NCBI RefSeq assembly: GCF_005503355.1
Contig: NZ_SCMK01000014.1
Location: forward strand, 1 to 64,000
Source: Sphingomonas sp. 1F27F7B
Lineage (GTDB): Bacteria > Pseudomonadota > Alphaproteobacteria > Sphingomonadales > Sphingomonadaceae
Direction: 5' to 3'
DNA: 64,000 bases
Shown: in pieces, positions 52,259 to 61,546 of the stretch
Numbering within the stretch: position 1 is the stretch's first letter
Layout: every line of letters begins with the position of its first letter
Notes under the pieces: model-generated
Seen by the model: the letters and a program-made list of their open reading frames with translations, nothing else
The model's database searches: none
What the model was told of the DNA's origin: nothing
Program-made: the position numbers and the translations under genes

Positions 52259-55147
52259 ATGGGGGAGCGTCCGCATGCGCGCGCCATGAAGCGCGCTAAG
52301 AGCAATCTCGGGCTCACGATTTCGACTCTGGCTCTGGCGACAACGTTGCCAGCCCATGCCTGGGCGCAGGACGGCGCCGTTCGGGCCAGGGACGGCCAGA
52401 CGCCGGCCGTGCAGGGCCAGGTGCCGGCCGAGGAGAGCACGATCGTCGTGACCGGTCTGCGCGCCAGCCTGCAGAATTCGATCAACATCAAGCGTGACCA
52501 GACTTCGATCGTCGAGGCGGTGTCTGCCGAGGACATCGGCAAGCTGCCGGACGTCTCGATCGCCGAATCGATCGCCCGCCTGCCCGGCCTCGCCGCCCAG
52601 CGCGTCAACGGCCGCGCCCAGGTGATCTCGATCCGCGGCCTGGCGCCGGACTTCACCACTACTCTGCTCAACGGGCGGCAGCAGGCCAGTTCGGGCGACA
52701 ACCGCGCCGTCGAGTTCGACCAGTATCCCGCGGAGCTGTTGTCGAGCGTCGTGGTGTACAAGACGCCGGACGCCAGCATCGCCGGCATGGGCCTGTCGGG
52801 CAGCGCCGACCTGCGCACCGTGCGTCCGCTCGCCTTTGGCAAGCGCGCGATCGCGCTCAACCTGCGCGGCGAGCTCGACGCCGATGGCGGCCGCAACGCC
52901 GACATCTCCAAATGGGGCTGGCGCGGCACGGCCAGCTATATCGACCAGAATGCCGCCGGCACGCTCGGCTGGTCGATCGGCTATGCGCATCTCGATTCGC
53001 CGAGCCATGTCGATCACTACAAGGCCTATGGGTACGAAGCCTTTGGCAACATCTGCCAGCCGACGCCTGCCAACCCGTGCAGCCCCAATACCGTCACGCC
53101 CGATTCGGCCGACAACGCGCTGCAGCTGAATGGCCAGGAAGCCTGGGCGACCAGCCGCCGCAACCAGCGTGACGGCGTGATGGGCACGCTCGAATGGAAG
53201 CCGAGCGACAGCGTGCACAGCGTCCTCGACGTCTATTATTCCCGCTTCAAGCAGAAGGAAGTGATCCGCGGCGCGCAATGGTTCTCGAACGGCTGGGCGG
53301 ACAATGCGACGTTCAGCAATGTCGGCACCACCCAGCTGGGCGGCTCGGCGATCGGGACTTCGGGGCGCGTCAGCAACGCCGTTCCCATCCTGCGCAACGA
53401 CTATAACTCGCGCAAGGACGAGCTGTTCTCGGCCGGGCTCAACAACGAGTTCCAGCTCGACGAGCACACCCGCTTCGTCGCCGATCTGAGCTACTCGACC
53501 AACAAGCGCGACGAGACCTATATCGAGACTTATGGCGGCTATGGCGCGGGCCCGTTCCAGACCCGCACCATGGACAATTACGACTTCTCGTTCCCGATCG
53601 ACGGCGCATTCCCGCATTATGCCTTCGGCCTGGACTATGCGAACGCCAGCCGGGTCTCGCTCGGCGACCGCGCGCCCTGGGGCGGCTGGGGCCATGATGG
53701 CCTGATCAAATCGCCGCACGTCAAGGAAGAGCTGGGCGCCGTCGATTTCACGCTGCGCCGGGAAATCGGCGGGTTCCTGCAGAGCATCGAGCTCGGCGTG
53801 AACTACACGCAGCGCAACAAGCGCAAGACCGTCGACGAGCTCGACCTCAACTTGAAGAACGGGCGCGCCCAGGTGCCGGTCGGCTCGCAATATCTGCTCG
53901 ATCCGACGTCGCTCGACTTTGTCGGCTTCGGCAACGTGATCGCCTGGAACGTGCCCGCGGCGCTCGACACCTATTACAACAAGACGCCGCTGGAGGACGC
54001 CAACCACTTCGACAAGGCGTGGAAGATCAAGGAAGACGTCATCAGCTGGAAGGCGAAGGCGAACATCGAATGGGGCCGCCTGCGCGGCAATGTCGGCGTG
54101 CAGGTGGTGGAGCAGTTCCAGTCCTCGTCGGGCCTGCGCATCAACCAGACGCTGACGCCGATCGCGCTGTCGCAGGTGTTCGAGACGGCGCATTATACCG
54201 ACGTGCTGCCCAGCGCGAACCTGATCTACGATCTGGGCGGCGGCCACCGCATCCGCCTGGCGGCGTCCAAGGTGCTGGCGCGGCCGCGCATGGACGACAT
54301 GCGCGCCAACTTCACGCCGAGCTTCAACGTCAATCCGTGCGGCGGCAATCCGCCCTGCGCGCCAGGCGCGACGGTGAACCCCTGGTCTGCGACCGGCGGC
54401 AATCCGAACCTCCAGCCGTGGCGCGCCAAGGCGCTGGACGTCGCCTATGAATGGTACATCGGCAAGGCGACCTACATCAGCGTCGCCGGCTTCTACAAAT
54501 GGCTCGACAACTACATCTACAATCGCAACTTCGCGATCGACTTCCAGGGCCTGCCGATCCCGACCAACCAGATCCCGTCCAACGTCAACATCAGCTCGAT
54601 CGGGCAGGTGACGATGCCGGCCAACGGGCCGGGCGGCAATCTGAAGGGCATCGAAGTCAGCGGCGCGATCGAGATCGGGCGCATCATCCCGGCGCTGGAC
54701 GGCTTCGGCTTCACCGGCAGCTATTCCTACACCGAATCCGATCTCAACCCGACGGACAACAACGACGTGGTGCGCATCCCGGGCCTGTCCGGCACCGTGT
54801 ACAACGTCACCGGCTATTTCGAGAAATGGGGCTTCCAGGCACGGGCGAGCTATCGCTTCCGCTCGGCCTTCAAGGGCGAGACGGTGCAGCTGTTCACCAA
54901 CCGCGGCTATACCGAGATCCTCGCGGACAGGCAGCTCGACGCCCAGATCGGCTATACCTTCCCGGACAGTTCGGCGCTCAAGGGCCTCGGCGTGCTGCTC
55001 CAGGTCAGCAACCTGACCGACTCGCCCTATCGCACGCGGCTGGGGCTGGACACGGGCGGCACGCACACCACCGACGGCACGCCGCTGCCCGAGACCTATG
55101 AGAAATACGGCCGGCAGTTCCTGCTGGGGTTCAACTACCGCTTCTGA
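52259..55147 (+). CDS. TonB-dependent receptor, carbohydrate type
   Basis: 962 residues. Signal peptide (MKRAKSNLGLTISTLALATT, ending PAHAWAQ); TonB box STIVVTGLRASLQNSINIKR; plug with SIVEAVSAEDIGKLPDVSIA, ESIARLPGLAAQRVNGRAQV and ISIRGLAPDFTTTLLNGRQQ; then a barrel ending GRQFLLGFNYRF. This is the Caulobacter-type group used for oligosaccharides. Start 52259 has GAGAGGGG eight bases before it; 52241 and 52286 are alternatives. The linked GH3, GH30 and LacI genes point to a beta-linked glucan or glycoside as the transported substrate; this is inference. Confidence 0.92.
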   Translation: MGERPHARAMKRAKSNLGLTISTLALATTLPAHAWAQDGAVRARDGQTPAVQGQVPAEESTIVVTGLRASLQNSINIKRDQTSIVEAVSAEDIGKLPDVSIAESIARLPGLAAQRVNGRAQVISIRGLAPDFTTTLLNGRQQASSGDNRAVEFDQYPAELLSSVVVYKTPDASIAGMGLSGSADLRTVRPLAFGKRAIALNLRGELDADGGRNADISKWGWRGTASYIDQNAAGTLGWSIGYAHLDSPSHVDHYKAYGYEAFGNICQPTPANPCSPNTVTPDSADNALQLNGQEAWATSRRNQRDGVMGTLEWKPSDSVHSVLDVYYSRFKQKEVIRGAQWFSNGWADNATFSNVGTTQLGGSAIGTSGRVSNAVPILRNDYNSRKDELFSAGLNNEFQLDEHTRFVADLSYSTNKRDETYIETYGGYGAGPFQTRTMDNYDFSFPIDGAFPHYAFGLDYANASRVSLGDRAPWGGWGHDGLIKSPHVKEELGAVDFTLRREIGGFLQSIELGVNYTQRNKRKTVDELDLNLKNGRAQVPVGSQYLLDPTSLDFVGFGNVIAWNVPAALDTYYNKTPLEDANHFDKAWKIKEDVISWKAKANIEWGRLRGNVGVQVVEQFQSSSGLRINQTLTPIALSQVFETAHYTDVLPSANLIYDLGGGHRIRLAASKVLARPRMDDMRANFTPSFNVNPCGGNPPCAPGATVNPWSATGGNPNLQPWRAKALDVAYEWYIGKATYISVAGFYKWLDNYIYNRNFAIDFQGLPIPTNQIPSNVNISSIGQVTMPANGPGGNLKGIEVSGAIEIGRIIPALDGFGFTGSYSYTESDLNPTDNNDVVRIPGLSGTVYNVTGYFEKWGFQARASYRFRSAFKGETVQLFTNRGYTEILADRQLDAQIGYTFPDSSALKGLGVLLQVSNLTDSPYRTRLGLDTGGTHTTDGTPLPETYEKYGRQFLLGFNYRF

Positions 55148-55181
55148 TTTCCTCCCCCCGGGTCGACCCGCCGGGTGTTCG

Positions 55182-55222
55182 AGGGGAGGTGCACGGTCAT
55201 GGCCGGCGCCTCCCCTTTTCTT
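55182..55222 (+). terminator. Hairpin terminator after the TonB receptor
   Basis: AGGGGAGG (55182-55189) pairs with CCTCCCCT (55209-55216), followed by TTTCTTT. It would reduce read-through into the glycosidase gene 43 bp later. Confidence 0.55.
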
Positions 55223-55264
55223 TCCCCGCGGCCCGCGCACGGCCCCAAGTGAACGAGTAACGCG

Positions 55265-57208
55265 ATGAAAGCTCTGCGATCCGGGCTCTGGCTGATCCTT
55301 CCCCTGCTGGCAGGCTGCGCCGGCACCGCGCCGGGCGGCGACCTGCTCTGGCACGGCCAGGACTGGCCGGCACTCCGCTCCCCCACCGCGCCCGATGCCG
55401 CGATGGAAGCGCGGATCGCGGGCATCGTGCGCGGCATGACGCTCGAGCAGAAGATCGGCCAGATGACTCAGGCGGACATCCGCTCGATCACGCCGGACGA
55501 AGTGCGCCGCCACTACATCGGATCGGTCCTCAACGGCGGCGGCGCCTGGCCGGGGATGCGGAAGGACGCGGCCGTCACCGACTGGACCGCGCTGTCGGAC
55601 GCCTATTACCGCGCCTCGATGGCAACCGACATGGCGGTGCGGGTGCCGGTGATCTGGGGCACCGACGCAGTGCACGGCCACGGCAATGTCGCGGGGGCGA
55701 CGCTGTTCCCGCACAATATCGGCCTGGGCGCCGCGCACGATCCCGCGCTGGTCGAGCGGATCGGCCGCGCCACCGCCCGCCAGGTGCGCGCGACCGGCAT
55801 CTCCTGGGTGTTCGCGCCCACGCTGGCAGTGGGCGAGAACCGCCGCTGGGGCCGCACCTATGAGAGCTATTCGAGCGATCCGGCGATCGTCGCATCCTAT
55901 TCGCGTGCGATGGTGCACGGGCTGCAGGGCGGCCTGACCGGCGACGGCGACGTGATCGCCACGGCCAAGCATTTCCTGGGCGACGGCGGCACCTTCGACG
56001 GCATCGACCAGGGCGAGAACCGCGCCGCCCGCACCCACATGATCCAGGTGCACGGCGCCGGCTATTACCCCGCGCTCAAAGCGGGGGTGCAGACGGTGAT
56101 GGTCTCGTACAGCAGCTGGAACGACACCGCCGCCGGCAAGGATTACGGCAAGATGCACGGCAGCCGCGAGTTGCTGACCGACGTGCTCAAGGCCCGGCTC
56201 GGCTTTGACGGGCTGATCGTCTCCGACTGGAACGGCATCCAGCAGGTGCCGGGCTGCACCAAGGATCACTGCCCCCAGGCCGTCAATGCCGGGATCGACA
56301 TGATCATGGTGCCCGACGACTGGAAGGCATTCATCGCCAACACCGCGGCGGACGTGCGCGAGGGGCGCATCGCCATGGCGCGGATCGACGATGCGGTGAC
56401 TCGCATCCTGCGCGTCAAGCTGCGCGCCGGGCTGTTCGATCGCAACCCGAACGCCGGCGCCTTTGCCGGCAAGGCCGATGCGCTCGCCGCGCGCGAGCTC
56501 GGCCGCGAAGCGGTGCGCAAGTCGGTGGTGCTGCTCAAGAACCGGGGCGTGCTGCCGCTGGCGGCGGGCAAGCGCGTGCTGGTAGTCGGCGCCAGCGCGG
56601 ACAGCCTCTCCAACCAGACCGGCGGCTGGTCGCTCACCTGGCAGGGCACCGAGAACAGGAATGCGGACTTCAAGGACGGCACCACTCTGCTCGCCGCGCT
56701 GCGCGACGCGCTCGGCGCCGCGAAGGTCACTTACTCGGAAGACGCCAGGGACATCGATCCCGGCAAATTCGACGCTGTCGTCGCAGTGATCGGCGAGACG
56801 CCCTACGCAGAGTATAATGGCGATGTCCGTGCGCCCAAGCCGGCGGCGCACAGCGCGCTTCACCCCGCCGACCTGGCGGTGCTCCAGCGCGTCTCGGGCA
56901 AGGGGCTGCCGGTGGTCTCGGTGCTCTATTCGGGGCGCCCGGCCTATGCCAACGACCTCATCAACCTGTCCGACGCGTTCGTCGCCGCCTTCCTGCCGGG
57001 CACCGAGGGCGAGGGCCTGGCCGATCTGCTGGTCGGCGGGCGCCACGACTTCGTCGGCCGCCTTTCCTTCGCCTGGCCGGGCTCGGCCTGCTCGACCGGC
57101 GAGGATCCGGCGAGCATCGTCCAGTTCGCCCGCGGCTATGGGCTCAGCTATGCGAAGCCGGGCCGCACCGGGCCGTTGCCCGAGCCGGCGGTGCCCACGG
57201 CCTGCTGA
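55265..57208 (+). CDS. GH3 beta-glucosidase, lipoprotein
   Basis: 647 residues. The signal ends in lipobox LLAGC (Cys18). GH3 domain 1: MTLEQKIGQMTQADIRSITP, VPVIWGTDAVHGHGNVAGAT, the substrate-binding K-H at 235-236 (ATAKHFLGDGGT) and the nucleophile Asp321 in GFDGLIVSDWNG. Domain 2 includes RKSVVLLKNRGVLPLAAGKR and AAFLPGTEGEGLADLLVGGR. The extra C-terminal domains of many exo-1,4-beta-glucan hydrolases (about 830 residues) are absent. It acts on beta-glucosides or cello/laminari-oligosaccharides at the cell surface or periplasm; the exact linkage cannot be read. Confidence 0.93.
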   Translation: MKALRSGLWLILPLLAGCAGTAPGGDLLWHGQDWPALRSPTAPDAAMEARIAGIVRGMTLEQKIGQMTQADIRSITPDEVRRHYIGSVLNGGGAWPGMRKDAAVTDWTALSDAYYRASMATDMAVRVPVIWGTDAVHGHGNVAGATLFPHNIGLGAAHDPALVERIGRATARQVRATGISWVFAPTLAVGENRRWGRTYESYSSDPAIVASYSRAMVHGLQGGLTGDGDVIATAKHFLGDGGTFDGIDQGENRAARTHMIQVHGAGYYPALKAGVQTVMVSYSSWNDTAAGKDYGKMHGSRELLTDVLKARLGFDGLIVSDWNGIQQVPGCTKDHCPQAVNAGIDMIMVPDDWKAFIANTAADVREGRIAMARIDDAVTRILRVKLRAGLFDRNPNAGAFAGKADALAARELGREAVRKSVVLLKNRGVLPLAAGKRVLVVGASADSLSNQTGGWSLTWQGTENRNADFKDGTTLLAALRDALGAAKVTYSEDARDIDPGKFDAVVAVIGETPYAEYNGDVRAPKPAAHSALHPADLAVLQRVSGKGLPVVSVLYSGRPAYANDLINLSDAFVAAFLPGTEGEGLADLLVGGRHDFVGRLSFAWPGSACSTGEDPASIVQFARGYGLSYAKPGRTGPLPEPAVPTAC

Positions 57209-57219
57209 CCACCCGGCGC

Positions 57220-57285
57220 CCGGACTTGTTCCGGGGTCCGCCGGGAGGCAAGCTTGGGGCCGCAGATGCAAGGCCGGGGTGACGA
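57220..57285. repeat. Second repeat type, ACTTGTTCCGG, diverged
   Basis: CCGGACTTGTTCCGGGGTCC at the left and AAGGCCGGGGTGACG at the right match the element at 30108-30177 with an eroded right arm. It sits in the gap between the GH3 and halogenase genes. Confidence 0.6.
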
Positions 57286-57309
57286 GAAGAGGGGATGGAC
57301 GGGCGCACC

Positions 57310-58806
57310 ATGCAGCAGATCAAGCGCATCCTGATCGTGGGCGGCGGCACGGCGGGCTGGATGACCGCCGCGCTGCTCGGCAAGCTGTTCCAGGGGCTGT
57401 ACGAGATCACGCTGATCGAGAGCGAGGAGATCGGCACGGTCGGCGTCGGCGAAGCCACCATCCCGGCGATCAAGAAATATAATGAGCTGCTCGAGCTCGA
57501 CGAGAACGACTTCGTCCGCCGCACCCAGGGCAGCTTCAAGCTGGGCATCGAGTTCGTCGACTGGGCGCACAAGGGCGACGCCTATTTCCATTCCTTCGGC
57601 GTGATCGGCCAGGACCTGGGCTGGCTGCGCTGCCACCAATATTGGCTGAAGATGCGCGCCCGGGGCCGCGCCGCGGATTTCTCCGCCTATTCGATCAACA
57701 GCGCGGCCGCGCGCGCCAACAAGTTCATGCGTGCCGATCCCAAGATGGCGGAATCGCCGATCGGGCACATCGCGCACGCCTTCCAGTTCGATGCCGGGCT
57801 CTACGCCCGATATCTGCGCGGCTATGCCGAGGCGCACGGCGTCATGCGGCGCGAAGGCAAGGTGGCGGACGTCACGCTGCGCAGCGACGACGGCTTCGTG
57901 GAATCGGTGACCATGGCGGACGGCGAGACGATCGCCGCCGACCTGTTCATCGACTGCTCGGGCTTTCGCGGCCTGATCATCGAGCAGGCGATGAAGACCG
58001 GGTACGAGAACTGGACGCACTGGCTGCCGTGCGACCGCGCGATCGCCGTGCCCTGCGCGCGGACCGAACCCTTCACCCCCTATACTCGCGCCACCGCGCG
58101 CACTGCCGGCTGGCAATGGCGCATCCCGCTCCAGCATCGCACCGGCAACGGCCATGTCTATTCGAGCGCCCACATCTCCGACGAGGAGGCCGAGGCCCAG
58201 CTGCTTGCCAATCTCGACGGCGCGCAGCTCGCGGACACCAACAAGCTGCGCTTCACCACCGGCAAGCGCCGGCAGATCTGGAATCGGAACTGCGTCGCGG
58301 TCGGCCTCGCCTCGGGCTTTCTCGAGCCGCTCGAATCGACCAGCATCCACCTGATCCAGTCGACGATCATCCGCCTCGTCCGGCTGCTGCCCGATCGCGG
58401 CTTCGATCCCGCGACGATCGCCGAGTTCAATCGCCAGACCGACTTCGAATATGCGCGGATCCGCGACTTCATCATCCTCCACTACAAGGCGACGACGCGC
58501 GACGACACGCCCTTCTGGCGCCAGTGCCGCGACATGGAGGTGCCCGACACGCTCCAGCGCAAGATCGACCTGTTCGCCGCCAACGGACGCATCTTCCGCG
58601 AGGACGACGAACTGTTCACCGAGGAGAGCTGGATCCAGGTCTTCCTGGGCCAGGGAGTGATCCCGCGCGGCTACGATCCGCTGGTCGACATCAAGCCCGA
58701 AGCGCAGGTCGAGGAGTATCTCGGCAACATCCAGCGCGTAATCGCGAGGTGCGTGTCCCTGATGCCGGACCATGCCGAGTTCGTGGCCAAGACATGTGCC
58801 GCCTAG
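57310..58806 (+). CDS. Flavin-dependent halogenase, tryptophan-halogenase family
   Basis: 498 residues. FAD site GGGTAGWMTA (11-20), VGVGEATIPAIKKYNELLEL, catalytic Lys77 in GSFKLGIEFVDW (PrnA Lys79), the halogenase signature GWQWRIPL (267-274) and PLESTSIHLI with Glu342 (PrnA Glu346). All residues needed for FADH2-dependent formation of hypohalous acid and transfer are present. A reductase must supply FADH2; none is nearby. It is in the TonB-receptor/GH cluster, as seen for halogenase genes of Caulobacter, Brevundimonas and sphingomonads. MDGRTM at 57295 is an alternative start. The substrate is unknown, and a free aromatic or indole compound is as plausible as tryptophan. Confidence 0.93.
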   Translation: MQQIKRILIVGGGTAGWMTAALLGKLFQGLYEITLIESEEIGTVGVGEATIPAIKKYNELLELDENDFVRRTQGSFKLGIEFVDWAHKGDAYFHSFGVIGQDLGWLRCHQYWLKMRARGRAADFSAYSINSAAARANKFMRADPKMAESPIGHIAHAFQFDAGLYARYLRGYAEAHGVMRREGKVADVTLRSDDGFVESVTMADGETIAADLFIDCSGFRGLIIEQAMKTGYENWTHWLPCDRAIAVPCARTEPFTPYTRATARTAGWQWRIPLQHRTGNGHVYSSAHISDEEAEAQLLANLDGAQLADTNKLRFTTGKRRQIWNRNCVAVGLASGFLEPLESTSIHLIQSTIIRLVRLLPDRGFDPATIAEFNRQTDFEYARIRDFIILHYKATTRDDTPFWRQCRDMEVPDTLQRKIDLFAANGRIFREDDELFTEESWIQVFLGQGVIPRGYDPLVDIKPEAQVEEYLGNIQRVIARCVSLMPDHAEFVAKTCAA

Positions 58807-58847
58807 CCCGCACCCCTCCCGACCTCCGGGAGAGGATCGACATGTCC

Positions 58848-59834
58848 TCAGCGCCGCAGCCGCTTGCGCAGGCCGTCGAAGAGCATCGCGCGCATCTGCG
58901 CGATCGCCTGGGGCGATGTCGCCCCCAGCACGCCCCGCGCCTCGGGCGGCAAGTGCGCGCCGGGATCGCCATCGGCCAGGAAGACGTATCGATCGAACAT
59001 CGCGCGCCAGGCGCGGCGCTGGTCGGGCGGCAGGCTCCTGAGGCTCACAAAACCGTGCATCATCGCTTCCCAGGGCGAAGCGTCGGGCACCGGATCCCAC
59101 CAATAGTTCACCAGCACGTTGAAGCGATCGAGCGCCTCGACATGGTGATACCATTGATAGGGGATGTAGATCGCGTCGCCCGCATCGAGCTCGGCGATCA
59201 GCGCCGCCGCCATCGCCGCCGCGAAGCGCGGATAGCGCGCATGATCGGGTGCGGTCAGATGGACCATGCTCACCTGCACGCCGGCGGGCGTCGGGTCGAA
59301 CGGGCCCATATAGAGATTGCCCACCTGCTCGGGCGGCAACAGCGTGAAGCGACGGCGGCCGGCGCCGACCACGGCGATATTCTCGGTCGGATCGTGATGG
59401 ATCGCCACCTTGGCGGCATTGCCGATCCACAGGCGCGGCGAGACGCCGGGGACAAGCGCCATCGGATTGGCTTCGGCGAAGCCGGGCATCAGCTGCGGCG
59501 CGGGCAAGCCTTGCAGCGCCAGCGCCTCGGGCCGATCTGCTTCCGCCTGCTCGGCCAGCCGGTCGAGAAAGGCTGCGAACGGCGCTTCCTCGCGCGTGAA
59601 ATTGCGCGAGCCGATCGTCGCGCCATAATGCATGCGCCCCTCGATCTCGGGCGGCGCGCGCATGTACTGCACCGTGCCGGGCAAGGCCATCGCACGCAGA
59701 TAGGCGGCGGCATCCGCGGCGCGCACGAACGGCCAGTCGGCGGCGAGCCCCTTCATCACCGCGGGCTCGGCGGCCGCGCGGATCTCCTGGAACTTGGCGG
59801 GCGTGACGTCGTGCCAGAGGCGAATGGGGTTCAT
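58848..59834 (-). CDS. Cupin-like (JmjC-type) protein
   Basis: 328 residues. NPIRLWHDVTPAKFQEIRAA and KGLAADWPFVRAADAAAYLR are the usual opening of cupin_8/JmjC-like proteins; AAKVAIHHDPTENIAVVGAG contains the iron-binding His-x-Asp and GDAIYIPYQWYHHVEALDRF the distal His, so the Fe(II)/2-oxoglutarate site looks intact. It is convergent with the halogenase. Such a pair next to a TonB receptor is a common module; this protein may hydroxylate a protein or small molecule, but the target is not known. Confidence 0.9.
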   Translation of the reverse strand: MNPIRLWHDVTPAKFQEIRAAAEPAVMKGLAADWPFVRAADAAAYLRAMALPGTVQYMRAPPEIEGRMHYGATIGSRNFTREEAPFAAFLDRLAEQAEADRPEALALQGLPAPQLMPGFAEANPMALVPGVSPRLWIGNAAKVAIHHDPTENIAVVGAGRRRFTLLPPEQVGNLYMGPFDPTPAGVQVSMVHLTAPDHARYPRFAAAMAAALIAELDAGDAIYIPYQWYHHVEALDRFNVLVNYWWDPVPDASPWEAMMHGFVSLRSLPPDQRRAWRAMFDRYVFLADGDPGAHLPPEARGVLGATSPQAIAQMRAMLFDGLRKRLRR

Positions 59835-60145
59835 GACCTGACGAGCCTAGGTCAAGAGCCCATATCCCTTCAACCGTCATCCCCGCGCAGGCGGGGAGCC
59901 AGGGCCAAGGGCGGAGCGCGCACGGCCAAGCCCCGCACCCTCCGAAGGGCGCTCGCGCAATGGCTTCGACATCCTGCGCCACCCTGGATCCCCGCCTGCG
60001 CGGAGATGACGAAATGGAAGCAAATATTCCATAAATATCAATTTCTTATATCTATTCTTATCCTAACAGCCCGCCCCTTCCGCGTCGATGCGATCGGCTG
60101 CACGCGCGGATCGGCAAGCTTCCCGATCCTGCGATGAGGAGAGAC
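59835..60145. other. Intergenic region before GH30 gene
   Basis: 311 bases between the divergent cupin-like and GH30 genes. It consists of the repeat at 59876-60010 and an AT-rich stretch (60010-60070) that could hold the GH30 promoter. No gene is seen. Confidence 0.55.
59876..60010. repeat. Palindromic repeat, GTCATCCCCGC family, long spacer
   Basis: Arms GTCATCCCCGCGCAGGCGGG and its complement with one change (GGAGATGAC), about 90 bp apart. The inner sequence resembles that of the copies at 34095 and 48862, so these three form a long-spacer subtype. Confidence 0.82.
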
Positions 60146-61546
60146 ATGATGCGCATCCTGCCCGCCCTCGCCCTGCTGGCCGTCACGGCCGCGGCGCCCG
60201 CCCCCAGGCCGCAGGTAGAGGTCTGGCTCACCTTGCCCGACAAGTCGGCCCTGCTCGCCAGGCAGCCTTCGCTCCCGCTCCGGCGCGGCGGTACCGCCGC
60301 GATCACGGTCGATCCGGGCAAACGCTACCAGCGCATGGTCGGCTTCGGCGCGGCGATCACCGATGCCTCGGCCTGGCTGATCCAGCACCGGCTCGATCCC
60401 CGGCAGCGCGGCGCCCTGCTCCGCGAACTGTTCGGCAATGAGGGCCTGGGCTTCGCTTTCACCCGCCTCACCATCGGCGCCTCGGACTTCTCGCGCGCGC
60501 ATTACAGCTATGACGACATGGCGAAGGGCGGGGCCGATCCGGACCTCGCGCATTTCTCGATTGCCCCCGCTAAGCAGGACGTGCTCCCCACCGCTCGCGC
60601 CGCGCGCGCGATCAATCCCCGGCTCGCCGTGATGATCTCGCCCTGGAGCGCGCCGGGCTGGATGAAGTCGACCGATTCGCTGGTGAAGGGTACGCTGAAC
60701 GAACGCGCCTATGCTCCCTTCGCCCGCTATCTCGGCAGGACCGTCCAGGCCTTCGCCGCCGAGATCGGCCCGATCGATTACCTGAGCATCCAGAACGAAC
60801 CCGATTTCGAGCCGGAGAATTATCCCGGCATGCGCCTTTCCGCCGCGCAGCGCGCGCGGATCATCGGCGACCATGTCGGCCCCGAATTCGCGCGGATGGG
60901 CATCGGCACGAAGATCCTCGACTGGGATCACAATTGGGACAAGCCCGAGCATCCGCTCGGCGTCCTCGCCGATCCCGCGGCCCGCCGCCATGTCGCGGGC
61001 GTGGCCTGGCATTGCTATGGCGGCGACGTCTCGGCCCAGACCAGGGTGCGCGACGCCTTTCCGGACAAGGACGTGTTCTTCACCGAATGCTCGGGCGGCA
61101 ACTGGTCAGGGCCCTGGGCGGACAGCTGGAGCTGGACGCTGCGCACGCTGGTGATGGGCGCCCCGCGCAACTGGGCGCGCGGCGTGCTGATGTGGAACCT
61201 GGCGCTCGACGAGAATCACGGCCCCCATCTCGGCGGCTGCGGCGATTGCCGCGGCGTAGTGACGATCGACAGCAAGACGGGCGCGATCACCCGCAATCCC
61301 GAATATTATGCGCTGGGCCAGGCCTCGCGCTTCGTCCGCCCCGGCGCCTGGCGGATCGGCGCGACCAGCACGCCGGACGGAATCGAGACGGTCGCCTATG
61401 CCAATCCCGACGGCACCCGCGTGCTGATCGCATTCAACGCCGCCGCTGCTGCGAAGGACGTCGACGTGACGGCGGAGGGCCGCCGCTTCACCTATCGCCT
61501 CGCCTCACACGGCGCCGCGACTTTCCGCTGGCGAAAGCCCCGTTGA
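60146..61546 (+). CDS. GH30 glycoside hydrolase (glucosylceramidase-like)
   Basis: 466 residues. Signal peptide MMRILPALALLAVTAAAPAP; beta/alpha-barrel with YQRMVGFGAAITDASAWLIQ, LGFAFTRLTIGASDFSRAHY, AVMISPWSAPGWMKSTDSLV, the acid/base Glu218 in YLSIQNEPDFEP and the nucleophile Glu314 in FFTECSGG; a C-terminal beta domain. It belongs to the GH30 family that includes glucosylceramidases and beta-1,6-glucanases. It starts at ATG 60146 with GAGGAGA in front; ATG 60134 also is in frame. Its stop overlaps the transporter start. With GH3 it suggests a beta-1,6- or mixed-linked glucan target (inference). Confidence 0.93.
   Translation: MMRILPALALLAVTAAAPAPRPQVEVWLTLPDKSALLARQPSLPLRRGGTAAITVDPGKRYQRMVGFGAAITDASAWLIQHRLDPRQRGALLRELFGNEGLGFAFTRLTIGASDFSRAHYSYDDMAKGGADPDLAHFSIAPAKQDVLPTARAARAINPRLAVMISPWSAPGWMKSTDSLVKGTLNERAYAPFARYLGRTVQAFAAEIGPIDYLSIQNEPDFEPENYPGMRLSAAQRARIIGDHVGPEFARMGIGTKILDWDHNWDKPEHPLGVLADPAARRHVAGVAWHCYGGDVSAQTRVRDAFPDKDVFFTECSGGNWSGPWADSWSWTLRTLVMGAPRNWARGVLMWNLALDENHGPHLGGCGDCRGVVTIDSKTGAITRNPEYYALGQASRFVRPGAWRIGATSTPDGIETVAYANPDGTRVLIAFNAAAAAKDVDVTAEGRRFTYRLASHGAATFRWRKPR

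Noticed and set aside
51941..57271. 1,776-codon open frame on the minus strand
   Set aside because: Antisense to the LacI 3' end, TonB receptor and GH3 genes, which have clear motifs; the antisense product has shadow composition.
57148..59982. 944-codon open frame on the minus strand
   Set aside because: Antisense to the halogenase for most of its length; the real minus-strand gene here is the cupin-like gene at 58848-59834 in another frame.
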